A stretch of DNA of 64,000 bases from Protonemura montana (taxonomy: Eukaryota; Arthropoda; Insecta; Plecoptera; Nemouridae), in the NCBI GenBank assembly GCA_947568835.1, contig OX387606.1, positions 7,688,001 through 7,752,000 of the forward strand. The letters run 5' to 3'. The notes under the pieces were generated by a model. The model searched no databases and had not been told where the DNA came from. It was given only the letters and a program-made list of their open reading frames with translations. Below are positions 21,001 to 32,600 of the stretch, piece after piece. The translations under genes and the position numbers were made by a program. Position 1 is the first letter of the stretch, and every line of letters starts with the position of its first letter.

Positions 21001-21420
21001 AATCATACGGGGTCATAATCTAAGGACCCAGCCATTTCTGACACTACTAACACATGTGCAATAAAAGGTAAAGAAAAAATCACAAAATTTTAAATATCCA
21101 CGGGAATTTAAAAGAGTCATAAATTAATTTTTGGAGAGTGCCACTGTCGTGATGAAATATTTATCATGATCTTAAGCCGTGATAAAATTGAAATCACATT
21201 TGACCAAGAACAACGATCTTTCCTCGGGAATAATCATAAGTTTTACATTAGAAAATGTTGTGCATAGCAATTATCCAATGTTCATTATCATACCCCAACT
21301 GGTGACTGTTCTTGTCAATATTTTCTTCTCTTCGTGGTTGTAAATGAAAAGCCCGATTGCTTTAATCGTGCTAATTTCCTCCGGCTTCTCGTGAAAGACG
21401 AACGGGTTTTCATCCGTCAT
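17967..21420 (-). CDS. nrv: Na+/K+-ATPase beta subunit (nervana type), complete, 7 exons
   Basis: Non-catalytic beta subunit of the plasma membrane sodium pump; it folds and delivers the alpha subunit and shapes K+ affinity. Exons: 21420-21294, 20706-20566, 20479-20360, 19960-19794, 19662-19558, 18458-18290, 18076-17967 (TGA 17967-17969). The joined frame is 312 residues, within the usual 300-320. It has a short cytoplasmic N-terminus, one membrane helix (about 43-65, AKILFFYAIFYTCLAGIVAI) and an ectodomain with NPGLGFRP and the six conserved cysteines (DC, KVC, APC, SPC, HCQG, QCRVWA) of the three disulfides. Two N-linked sequons are hinted (NQSS in exon 4). All introns are GT-AG, one with a weak GTTCGT donor after exon 6. 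Arthropods have several beta paralogues; I cannot say which this is. Confidence 0.94.
18290..18458 (-). CDS. nrv: nrv exon 6: ectodomain
   Basis: Phase 0 in, phase 1 out. Contains VWLHCQGETPSDNEHVGPIE, then YYPTQGFPGYFFPY and YLSPLVAVRL, matching the C-terminal half of beta subunits. The donor CAAG|GTTCGT is weak but required by frame. Confidence 0.91.
18459..19557 (-). other. nrv: nrv intron 5 (1.1 kb)
   Basis: Nothing recognised besides short CG-rich motifs near 19000-19350. Confidence 0.8.
19558..19662 (-). CDS. nrv: nrv exon 5: ectodomain
   Basis: 35 codons, phase 0 on both sides. IYGWVPEHY corresponds to the I-GWxPxxY block after the KLNR motif. Confidence 0.93.
19758..19775. repeat. 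Homopolymer of 18 G
   Basis: Lies in nrv intron 4, ending 18 bp from the exon 4 donor; poly-C in the transcript. Confidence 0.95.
19794..19960 (-). CDS. nrv: nrv exon 4: ectodomain with four cysteines
   Basis: Phase 1 in, phase 0 out. Four of the six disulfide cysteines are here, plus FTYNQSSPCIFLKLNR, the family's GxxxGxPCxxxKLNR-like block. Confidence 0.94.
20360..20479 (-). CDS. nrv: nrv exon 3: membrane-proximal ectodomain
   Basis: Phase 1 on both sides. Completes PGLGFRPISENVDREGPLIW, the best conserved beta-subunit signature, followed by YVDIFLK-like WTDLVDIFLK. Confidence 0.94.
20566..20706 (-). CDS. nrv: nrv exon 2: membrane helix
   Basis: Phase 1 in and out. Encodes the single transmembrane segment with the FYxxFY motif, then the juxtamembrane RFLDEKRPTYLLDDSLIG. 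Confidence 0.94.
21294..21420 (-). CDS. nrv: nrv exon 1: cytoplasmic N-terminus
   Basis: 42 codons plus 1 nt, starting MTDENPFVFHEKPEEI and ending TRTVTSW, with IYNHEEKKILTRT matching beta subunits. The upstream bases are stop-free only briefly and contain no other in-frame ATG. Confidence 0.92.
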
Positions 21421-21537
21421 CTTAAAACGGTGTGAAATTCGCGAAGATTTCCCGAAGAAAATGTTAGTCCTAACACTGAAATGGCTCTCGATGGCCTCAC
21501 TACCTTGAATCAGGTGCGTTCCTCTTGGAGGAACCCT

Positions 21538-21543
21538 TTATAA
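21538..21543 (-). promoter_or_regulatory. TATA box upstream of nrv
   Basis: GCTTATAAAGG on the minus strand, 118 nt upstream of the ATG, predicts a start near 21513. A perfect 7-bp inverted repeat (21518-21534) sits between them. Confidence 0.5.
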
Positions 21544-22239
21544 GCCTTTTTGGCCGGATATCACGTGATTTCTTATCTGTTTTACGTACATTGGGACCAT
21601 TTCCATGTAACTATGTCCTATATTTTGATCGCCTTGTCAGTAAATGTGCTCTGGGCAAGTTCGTAAGTGCCGAATTAACAGTATCGTGTACCTACACGTT
21701 ACTTACTAATGAATTTTAGACAACTGTGACAACACTGTCAAGAAATTACTGACAAATATTAATTTTCAAGACAAAGTAACAAACGTTTCATGATCTGCGC
21801 GGGCATGGTTTTATTTTTTTCTCTCTGCGGGGTTTTCTTTGGGAATCTACATACGCGCCGCTACGAATCAAAATATTTTACTTACCATTAAATCAAACTC
21901 AAAACAGTCATGTCGTTAATGTAAATTAAAGGTCGAGTTTAACGCGGCCGGCGCCCATGAGGGCAGCTAACGACTCTCCTGCTGCGATCACCAAACACCG
22001 GCCACTGTTCAAGATTGTTGTCCAAAGCTACTGGAGGCCCATGACGCAGCGTAGACATCCAACTAAGAGATGGCACGATTTTCATTTTCTTTGCAATGCA
22101 TGCCAGCTTTTGGAATTCTTCTCAACTTTTGCCACTGTGTTGACCAGTAATAGTCGACCGTGGATCGAACGTTGGTATTGTTCCCCCAAGTGGTTTTAAT
22201 TGAACCAAATATAAATAAATGTCTAATGTCCGAACGGTT

Positions 22240-22655
22240 TGGGTGTAGGTACACTAGTTTTCGTGTAAGATCACTGAAGTTAAGCAACACTGCGCCGTAT
22301 CAGGTTTTTTATGGGTGACCATCAAACAAATGGCCCGGAGAGAGGTAGGAGGGATGAAAGTTAGTACAGCAACTTCACTCACCGCATCCTTATAAACCTC
22401 CGGACAGCATGGATTTGTGAAGGAATCTTAAGTTGTTCGCGTTGTACCGTCCGACGTAAAGCCGGTGATCGCCTTGATATTCTGCGTCAGGAATACGTTC
22501 TGGGGTCGGGTTTCCCCTACTCCCTTCAAGGTTAGGCTAGTTTCATCATCATCCTAATCATCACCCATGCATTCACCGAAGCCATTAGACCAGTGCCACA
22601 TGGTCCGTTGTCAAAACAGTGCGTCGTTAAACCCCACTAAACAATCAATCAATCA
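22240..22655 (+). mobile_element. 5S rRNA-derived SINE (SINE3-like), near full length
   Basis: The 5S-like head (GATCACTGAAGTTAAGCAAC, then TATGGGTGACC) is followed by a body sharing GAGGGATGAAAG, CGCGTTGTACCGTCC, GGGTTTCCCCT and CAGTGCGTCGTTAAACCCC with the 13.4 kb copy. It ends in a short (AATC)n tail at about 22641-22655, as expected of a LINE-mobilised SINE. It sits about 0.8 kb upstream of nrv. Confidence 0.85.
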
Positions 22656-25600
22656 GCTTACGGATGGTGTCGGATGGTTAGGGAACATAAAAAAAAAGGA
22701 ATAATTTCGTTCGCAATAATTGATGAGACTTGCGACCATTTTCAGCTTTTTTCGTTTTTATATAACTCATCTTTGTTTTCCATTTGTGTTTTTTTGATTG
22801 TCGAACACGATGTTTAGGATTGTTAGCGTTGATACCGTACCGAGCCACCGTTGAGTGGTAGTATATGCTTTTCGTTGCTATTTCGACGTTGATTCGTCTT
22901 GGACAAGTCGCGCTACTGACAAGCCACCGCTCGGATCATCCATCTCAACGCAGTCGCGCACAAGTTGGGAAATAGAGCGTGGTGGCCGAACCGATCCTAT
23001 CTCCTTGTGCTACTGGTCACGCAGCAGTCACCGGACCCACTGGCCATTTGTCAAAATAGTGCTCGCTGCATATTAGTTTCAAATGTATTTATTCGTTTAT
23101 AGAGACAACGTTTGTATGTTCCTTTTGCCAGCATTCAATCGCAATCGTGAAGAAAATAGATAAAAAAAGCAACAACAAAAAAACTCCTATACCGTTTGGC
23201 ATTCCTGACATTGATTTAATTTTAGCACTTTTAAACTTTTTAATTTATTTGGACAATTAATAATCATCTAACTACCCGTTACTGATACAATTTGATCTCT
23301 GAAAATGACGAAGAGGTTTTGTCAAGCCCAGCTGACCATTAAAATGTTGTATACGTTATTAGTTTGGCAAGTCCAGTTTAGCAACTTGGAAGATGGGTAC
23401 CCAATGAGATTTTAAATGGTCAATTTCAGCCTTGAGAAACGGTTTTGAGAATCCTTGCCACGTGTTTTCCAAGATGCCAAGTTGACCGTGGTGTTACGCA
23501 AGCCAATTGTCTCATGTCGCTGCAAATCGTATATCGCTTGTAATGACTGAGACTTGCGCAACATTTTCAGGCCACCTCCTGTTTAATTGTTTGGATGCCA
23601 AAACGTACACACACACCGGGAAAAAAAACTTACTCAAAAACGCCCAACACAATTACTACTATAATTATATGTATATAATAATATGAGGGCACTGGTCAAA
23701 TTTTCGGCGCTCCAGATCACTCTGAATTCTTGCGCCATCCACTTATGAAAGTAATATGTGCGTATTTACCTGTACCTTTTCCTACGCGTTCCACGCTTAT
23801 TTTGAAACAGATAACAATGTTACAGGGAATGGACCTTCATCGATCCCAGAACAAATATGTCGGGACTCTTCGTGGTCTGGGCAAAAGCATGCCATCCAAC
23901 ATCTAAAGAACGGTCTGGACCTCAGATGAACACGCTGGATTAACTCTAGAAAGCAATGTGAAAGAAAAACAAAAACAAAGGCGAAGAGATGAATGCGATA
24001 GGAGCCAAGAAGTAGCTGTAGCCGTGCACATGGAAGTGGTATGGACTGTGGACCATAGATCTTCTACGGTGCCACATACCGTGTCCGTCTTGTCACTGCT
24101 TTAGAGAGATCGTGTAGGAGGAAGGGTAACCGACAAGAGACAGTCTGCCCGTATTCAAAGAATTGTGGGTGAGAACGATCTGTTTGATTGCTTTTTTGTA
24201 GCTAGGCACCTGGGATTTGGATGTTTTTCGATAAATCAGATCAATTAGAAGAGTTTTAAAATTAATTAACGCGTTATTTCGTTAGCGGTCCAGAGACATT
24301 TCGTGAACAACTCGCATGGCAGCTTTTGTCGATTTGTTTCTGAGAGGGGAGCAGGAGAGATCAGTTATTCGAGCGAATTGTAATGACTTCTAGGGACAAC
24401 TCGTCTGAAACGATGTGGTATTGCGACTGTTTGCGAACAGTTCCTCGTTATATCCATTGCGTATGGGTGCACTAATGACTTATCTATTGATCTACGCCTC
24501 GTATCAAACAGAAAGGCTATACAGAAAAGTTATAACGAGGTTGACATCATAGTGATTATATACAACTCTAACGAGTGTTCTTACAGTCTCCGAAAAAGTA
24601 TGACAAACATTTATTTGTTGATTTACACTTAATAAAATTGTTAACACTTTTAGTGGCAAAATAATATTCTGGATCAAACACCACAGCGTCATTTCTTTTA
24701 TATAAAGAAAATATAATAATTCAACTCTTCCGCGAACTTCAAAAAGGCTGCAAGCCAAAATCGTTTCTAGTCTAGTTGTTTGATCTCAACTAAAAAACAA
24801 CGTTTAAACATGTGAAAATCGAATAGACTGGATGACAGAATTAATGCCAGACACCCCCGGCGCCCCCGCAGCGTGGATCGTTAGCTTTATATTTTTAAAT
24901 TACTATTTTCTCTCAAGAAGCACACTTTTTTTCGTTTGCCTACGAACTGTTGACGGAGGTGCTAGGTTAAGGTTGTAGACGTCGGCTGGCGTCGTCGTCG
25001 GCGTCGCAGGGAGTGGCGTTAATGGAGTCAACACGAGACAATCAGCTGCGAAAAACAAGTGTCGTCGATGGTTCACGGCTGGTATAGTTTAAACTGAAAG
25101 CTTAAACGATTTCTTCGGGGAAGATTTCGTGTTACCTGACGATCGTTACTTTCCGGACGATTATCCACCCGTCGACTGTCTGTGTGGGAGGAGTGCAGAC
25201 GCCGATCGTCAGAGGAAAGAAATGGAAAAAAAAACTACTGCCCTAGGAAAATAGGATGGAATGTGAAAGAAACAATTCTCAAAAATTCCACTTAATTATC
25301 ATGTCCTTAGGTACTGGCTAGAGCTTTAATATTATAGTTGGAACCACCCGCAATGGAAAAGCGAGCCGTATAATCTAACAAATTCAACTTCATTGCATCG
25401 CCAGTAATTACATTGATTTAGTTTTACCGCATCGCTAGAACTGTCATTCGCGATCTCAGAAACTACACGGGACTTTTGAAATGTTAAGATCCTCGTATTG
25501 ATTTATGATCGATGCAAATCGAGCATATCGTATTCAGGTAGATTTATATTTTAGTTCAGTGCTTAACGAACGGGAATGACCCACGAGATTTCCAACGGCC

Positions 25601-27600
25601 GCGAATCAAGAACTCCAATTACCGAAATTATCAAAAGTTTTCTAATTAAACCAGTCCTGCGCTGTTGCTTACGCTGTCTGGCCCATGTGCACAATTCTTC
25701 AAAGTTCATTAAAAAGGTATCGACCACGCCTTGCATTAAGCATCGCTAGTCACTCCTACAACCCGCTAATCTGCATGCCATTCCCAGTGAACATATTATA
25801 TTGTCGCGAATTTGTTGCTTCGACAGATAATACCGTCAAGATTGCGTCACGAGAGCCTCACTTATTTCAAATAGGATGTCTCATGTATCAATGTCCATTC
25901 AAGGCGTTACCGGTTATTTTTGCCGGATTCGCACAACACACTGTTTCATTTGACCAGTGTCGTAAATTAATATGTCACCTATAATATGCAGAATACCGAT
26001 AAGCGGTCTGGGCACCCAATTTGCAGGACAAGGCCCACTCCACCAGATTGTGTAAGAGATAACTTTATGTTTTCTTTTTGTAATATTGGAACGAAAATCG
26101 CAAGCAGCAATTGTGACAGAGGCTGCAGTGATGTCTTTTTTACGGTCTGGGTCAAGATTACGGTTCCGAATTGAGACGGAATAGCCATGTTTGTGTTTTG
26201 TGTGTGTGTGTATAGTAAAATAGGTAGGACCAAATTTTAGTGCTTTCTGCTGGGCCTGTGGTACTATAAGGCAGTGAACAACCGATTTATAAGTTGTGTT
26301 AGTCTGAGTGCAGTAAACGCGTCATTTCTCTCGGCGGTACGAAACTTTACAGGCGAATTTAATGAATAGTAAAATATTTTAAGCACATGGAGAGAGCAAT
26401 TAATGATCGCTTTTATTTGTACCGTCTTTATCTCGACTGGCCGAAGCAGTTTAACTGCTGCTGATTATTTTCTACCTGATTTTAAGGTCGTAGTCTGCCA
26501 GGTCTTTTCCTCCTCCCACTAATAATCGCATCACAATTTTATGGTCGCTCGTCACTGCGTTTAGGGAACCGCAAAGATGATCTTCATCTACTCCATTACG
26601 ATTTTTCTCAACGTTGAAAATGAATTAGTTATTTAACTGGCTGTCGACCAATGCTATTTTTATTACTCATTACCAAGACGTTGAGTGAAGTTTATCAGGA
26701 AGAATTTGGCGAAGCGTAGGAGGATCCTTTTTGTTTAACTAAATAATTGTTCTCTTATTTCGAAAGACAATTATTATTAGCATTCAGACATTCCTTGGAC
26801 ATTGTGATGGATCGCAGCTTACGATGTTGTCTCGGTTAGAGTCGTTCACTATTTATTTTCTTACGAAGATCGTTTTTGATCAAAGAAACGTTTGTTTTTA
26901 AATAAATTGTCCGTACTTTGCGATTTACGAAATAACCACTAAATAAAAAAAAAGTAATATGGCGAGATTCTTTTAAACCGACGCATTTTTTGTGTGATAT
27001 AAATCTTGGATCGCACTACAAGATTCCTTGCGTTTCCCGAGCGGCGGTAAGGAAAGGTATCTTGTCCCCTCGAGATGCAACTATTGCATAATTACCGCGA
27101 CATGATGCTAGTGGGAGGTGAACACAGCTCTGTGAGTGAGTAACTCCCATGCACCTCACGCTAATGGAGTCGTACTCGTAGGAATAATGCGATTGTTACT
27201 CTCGCGAGAGGCATGCGCGCTCATTGGTGCCCACGTTAGAACGTTTTGAAGAACGTTTTGCACGCGAAGAGGCATATTCTAAATCCCAAATTTACCTCTC
27301 GTTCCTTTTTTGTTCTAATCAAAATACTCCCACGTGCAACTCGTCATGCAGTTTCTCAAAAATCACGATGGCGACCATTAAAATAGACAAGAGTGCGAAC
27401 AATAGCATAGAATGATAACTATAACCATTAAAATGGCCGACCACTCAGTCTACTTGCAACATTTAGCCATATTAGAGATTAAAATGACGTTGCAAGAAGG
27501 CTGTGACATCGATAATTTTGAATGATGCTCTAAAATGTGTTCTGATCCCTTTAGCTTGTTACTTTGTGGCGTACCTTTCAAGTAAGTATAGAAAACAAAT
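22656..27600. other. Gene-poor stretch
   Basis: About 5 kb without a recognisable exon. A short segment at about 22990-23065 (ACTGGCCATTTGTCAAAATAG) resembles the 3' end of the 5S-derived SINE and may be an old fragment. GTC/GGC-rich bases at 24970-25020 are low complexity. Confidence 0.5.
26190..26213. repeat. (TG)n microsatellite, interrupted
   Basis: GTGTTTTGTGTGTGTGTGT. Confidence 0.85.
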
Positions 27601-27613
27601 TAAATTAACTTAC

Positions 27614-28015
27614 CTAAGGTATTACCACGTATTACTACCAAAGTAAACTTAAGTAGGGTGGATTTTGGTATCTATAGAATAGACTTCGTTTAGAATTTTT
27701 CTTATTTCCCTGCCCAATTGGTATTTTCCTCCTTTTACGTCTTAGATCTCCGTTCTTGCACGCAACCTCGCTGTCGCGCAACGGTGCTTGCGTCACCATC
27801 GCTGGCGCTGGCAGCGGCGGTGGAGGCGTTGGCAGTTGTCGACAGCGGGGTAGGAGGCCGAGGAGGAATGTGACAACGTCGCCCCCGCGGGCATCAAACA
27901 GTCTGATGAGCAATCATCGGCCCATGCCGCGTTCGGAGACGAAGACGCTCCGCCCGACACCCGGGTCAACCAAGATATTGACCTCGATTACCACTGATTC
28001 TCCAACTAGCTCTAA
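27614..28015. other. GC-rich, coding-like patch of unknown strand
   Basis: About 27765-27990 is far richer in GC than its neighbours. On plus, 27854-27997 is an open frame of about 47 codons with strong G-first, C/G-third codon use, ending in an acidic tail (NQDIDLDYH) and TGA; the bases just before it end in a stop that is also a poor AG acceptor. On minus, a good splice donor (CTTAG|GTAAGTTAA) lies at 27614/27613. These two readings exclude each other as one exon. It could be a terminal coding exon (plus) or an untranslated first exon (minus). No family recognised. Confidence 0.3.
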
Positions 28016-28021
28016 TTGATG

Positions 28022-28046
28022 CATACACTATAAAGTATAGTGTATG
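28022..28046. repeat. Perfect 11-bp inverted repeat with 3-base loop
   Basis: CATACACTATA, loop AAG, TATAGTGTATG. Stem of 11 with no mismatch, at the right edge of a GC-rich patch. Confidence 0.85.
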
Positions 28047-28049
28047 TAC

Positions 28050-29554
28050 TAAAATCTGACGACAACATGTCAGGATATGCCACCGCAGACGCAAGACATT
28101 CTTGTGCCTTTCATCGAGATAGGGAGAGATTTTTAGAGTATCCGATGTCTTATAGCTAGCTGCTGACAATAAAATGGAAAAACAAAATATTTGTTATAAA
28201 ATATAACAACACCGTATAATATATACAAAGTAGAAGTGTAAATAAAATCAATTATGGAGAGAGAATTCGGTTTGCGTTGCTATTTACTAACTAAACGTCA
28301 AAAACAATGTCGAAAAATTGGGGAAACACTATTTTTTATGAAAATGAAGATGTGGGCCAAACACTTTCAATTTTGGAAATGCAATATCTTGAATACGAAG
28401 GTGCATGAGATTTGTGTTCCTCGAGTCCTCACTGAAGGGTGATCTCTAGGACATAGCAATTGCCTGACCAAATTGAAGCTCCATTGGAATTTATCAGCAC
28501 CACCAACGAAATTGTGCTGATGTCTCCAAAGTTCTTCAAGCAAATTACCTTCGATATACTTACATTTTAATAAAATTCATCCGCCTTATCAACGAGATTG
28601 CGTTGAAATCTCTCCAGTGTACTTCATACTACAATTATTAAAATGACCAAACCCACCGGTATGTGAAATAGCTCGATTCCAACAGAAATCCAGTACACGC
28701 ACGCAGGAATCTTCCTGAAGTTGGTCCATCGGTCGTCGCCAAAGAGCTGACCTAGGTCACAGGTGTAGACCGCATCCCGGTATCATCTCTCGTCTGCGCA
28801 AACTAGGACACGCATCCTCCTGAGCTGTCGGTGAGTGCTGGATTGATACCGGCTTTCCATGCGCATACACAATGCTATTTAATTACACATCGTGGATACA
28901 AATCACGGGCAGCAAGATGTTTTTCATTTGTTTCACAAATCAACATCCTTCGAGAAGTTCAATCAAATGTCTGCGACATAAGTAATCACGTCCGCCGGTG
29001 TAAGTTAATAAACACATATCTTGAATGAGTTGTAAATATTTTTTCTTCGATATTTTCTAGGAAGAGCAATTTTAATGGACGCCGTGAGAGTTGTCGAAGA
29101 ATTTCAACGTGCGCATGGCAGAGCCATGGAGAAGGCCGGCGAAATTACCATCACAAACGTAATCTCGGTGGTCATCGAAATAAACACGAAAAGCTATTCC
29201 CTAATTTGACACAACATTAATTTACTTGAACGGGTCGAATTTTTAAAATAACCGTCGACGTGCTAACGAGGGCGAAAATGATGTTCGGAATACGAGTTTT
29301 TTTTTAACGTAACAGATAGTGTTGGCGAGAAAGAATTTCAGATATTTTTCTGAGTCACATCTATTGATGTCGATGCAACGATAGCCAAGAAAGAAATTAG
29401 GTACTTACACAAAATTAAGTGCAAGCTCGCAATGAAAGTATTTTAGATTCAATTACACATTATCTCCACCCTTTTTTGCAATTTGTGTCCTTCTGGTCTG
29501 TTGATCCCAGTTTTTTTTCCTTCAGTCGTACGTGCTAAACCAAGTTGTCCCTCG
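28050..29554. other. Gene-poor stretch
   Basis: Nothing recognised; mixed AT-rich sequence with a slightly GC-richer block at 28690-28850. Confidence 0.5.
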
Positions 29555-29668
29555 TCCCTTCTAGGCTAGGAAAATCACATTTCTCGCCACTACCACTTAT
29601 TCACGTACGGTGCTGGAGGAACCGTTATCAATACACCGTCGTTAAACAAAACAGGTCAATCAACCAAC
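29555..29668 (+). mobile_element. Decayed 3' fragment of the 5S-derived SINE
   Basis: CCCTTCTAGGCTAGG, a diverged middle with TTATTCACG, then CACCGTCGTTAAACAAAAC and a CAATCAACC tail follow the order of the 3' halves of the two full copies. No 5S head is seen. Confidence 0.5.
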
Positions 29669-32600
29669 TCTTCTTCCTTGCTGAATTGTATCCAAGAAAA
29701 ATGAAACGAGCGAGAAAGAGTTATTAGTTCCATCCAAATACTTTACTTCATGGCCAAAGTTGCAAAGCGAAACACAGTAAGTGATTTCCAAGAACAATCA
29801 GTTGCAAGCTGCAACTGCATTTGCCAATCGTGCTCCCTAAGGCGCGGCGAAGTAACTTTTGGGCTGAACCCCACCAGTACACCTCGCAAATAGGTGTAGA
29901 CTCTATTGTAAAAAAGTATTTTATTATATATAGGCCTCCTCGTTGGGCGTGCTCGAAATATTCGCGGGTCCGAATAGCAAATGTGCTGCATAATGTGTTT
30001 TATATGCACAGGTCGCCGTGCCGTACGAATCTATAAATCTTTTTGTTATTTTTCTGAATATCTGTTGAGTTGGGAGTTTACCCGATGCATCCCACGTGCA
30101 CCAACGCGTGTCACGTGTCTGTCCAGACGTACGACCTCTGCAGGGTTGTACAAACACGACGGGAATTGCACCCACACCAACACCCTGCACTCGTACAGTG
30201 GAATATCCAGTCTAAATCAACAGCTACCAGGCATTTTGGCTGATTGTGAAGCTACCCGTGTTAAGGATTGAAGTCACCCTGAAAATTTGTCAACAGATGA
30301 TTCTCGTTTTTGTTCTCAAATTATCTGAAACACTCACATTTTAATGTTAAATGCTTTTAAAGTGAACCCTTTTTGTTTTTTAGTTTTTAGAGACCAGCAA
30401 AGCTTCTATTCTTTCAGGGGAAGCTGCTGCCGCTTGTACCACTGGGATAGTTTGCTTCCCACATGACACGGCCGCTTCATAACTACAGCTTAACTCAAGG
30501 CCACTTTTAAAGTCTAGTCAAATTAAATGAAAAAAGAGGCCTCCATTGAGACATGATGCCCGCTGCAAGTTAATGTAATTGTGTAAGAAGCAGAAATAAA
30601 ATGACGGTACCTCTATCTCAGAATATATTTTAATATCTCTCCTGGTAATCAATCCAGAGCGATGGTATACGATGTTAAAAGTCCATCAAAGTCAAGAAAA
30701 AAATTACAATTTTTGACCCATGACCTTCCAGTTTCCGGTATTATTTATTTCATTTTTCAGTTAAGAGTGTTACAAGGCTGAATTTGCACCTGATATAATT
30801 TGCAAATCGCACATAGATGAGGCGTCTCTTAGCATAAGTCCATCCGCCCTTAACGTTCGGCCTCTAACTTACTGCGGGCGGGTCGGCCTAGAAGAAATGA
30901 CACTGGGCTGAGACTGAGAGGCAGATTATGTTGACACCCACAAGATGACGATCACAGCTGGACACGAACTAAACTGGCCTACATGTAAATCTTTCGACCC
31001 GCATGGAAACGCGGGACGGAACCCGGTTATACGTCCACCGCTCACATGCAATCTGCCCACAACCAGGTGAAACGATGCACCTTGACGACGTTGTCCTGCT
31101 AATTGATTGGAGATCACTTTAATTAGGGTTGATTAGCTAAGATGGTTTCGGGCTTACTGTGATGGCTGAACTTAAATCGGTTTTATACAACCGACTACCG
31201 AAGTTTTTGGGATGGGTATGGGTAAAGAATTGTGAAATTTGACTCATTTTTTCTAAGTCAAACTTCCGTTACGTGAAAAATGAAATGAATCTTAATGAAT
31301 CTTAGATACTCAAAGGTATCTTATAGGAAATACAAACATACGTTGAACTCGAGGAGATTTAGAGCCATGGGCTTCTAATTGATTTCTCAATTTTCAAATA
31401 GTCGTTAGACAGTCTCAGATTACTTCGGAATTAGTGTTTTCGCTGGCTGAAGCATCGGCACTATTTAATTATAATTTTAACTATGATTCTGTTGTTACGA
31501 ATGATTTATCACGGTACAAACTTTGACGCGTCTCTCGTAGTTAATCAGAAAATCTGATACATAATATCGTCTTGTCGGAATCTTGGCCTACCCCTCGAGC
31601 ACTCGCGACGCTATGAAACTCTCGGCGGTAATTAATTAATTAGTGTGAGTGGGTATCTCCTTTCAGCTAATGATTATGATGTAGCCGAGCTGATTGGTTT
31701 TGCCACGTATTACATCTCAGTCACGATCTAGCTCAAAGAAGAAAATATAAATACTTATCGGGTGATTTCCTCCTCGAATGCACGTCTTAATTATAGAGAT
31801 AATCACAACTTTCCAAGTGACAGCCTCTATATATTGGTACTCCTGACGATCGACTACCTGTCTTGATCCATTCCTGGACGTAATCATTGTTTGTTTTTAC
31901 TTTTTCTTCGAGCTGGTCGGGCAATTTGTGGCAGTTAATGCGTTAGAGGACTTCATTCATGGAGCCAGGGCAGATCGTGACTTCGTCTCTACTTCAGCGA
32001 TGCCGAATGTCGAGTCGAGGCTAGTGCCACTGTTTTAACATCAACGGCTCGTGAGTGATTAATTAGCCTGAGTTTCGCTCAAACCCGGCACCTCCACGTC
32101 TTCTCGAGGTCGCGATCGGAACCATAGAAACACATTTGTTTCACTTTTTCTGCAGGAGACATTGCAAATTTCCTTAGTTCAATTGTCAAGTCTCTTTACT
32201 TCGTGATAGACCTCCATGCAGCTGTAGATGGGCAAGTAATTTCGCAAAATACCGTGCAGGAAAAATCACAATGGCATGTCAAAAAATTACTGTTCACTGT
32301 AACGATCAATATTTCTGTCATGACTCTCTCGGAGCTTGATCATCGAATACGAAGAAGCAGCGTAGAAGCAATCTCATCTCGCGTGTTAATTCTCCGTGCA
32401 TCTCGGGAAGGAAGTTCCGTTACTTCGATTGTTTATTCGATGCTAATCATTCTCATTGTTCTCTTCGTGGCGGCGGCGGCGACGACGCGGCCGAGTCCGA
32501 ATCGAGATGACGGCTAAATCGATGCCAGCGGGTGCAAGTCGCCGCGAATTATCCAGACCAAGATACTGCCACTCTCCACAGCATCAGACATAATCAATTT

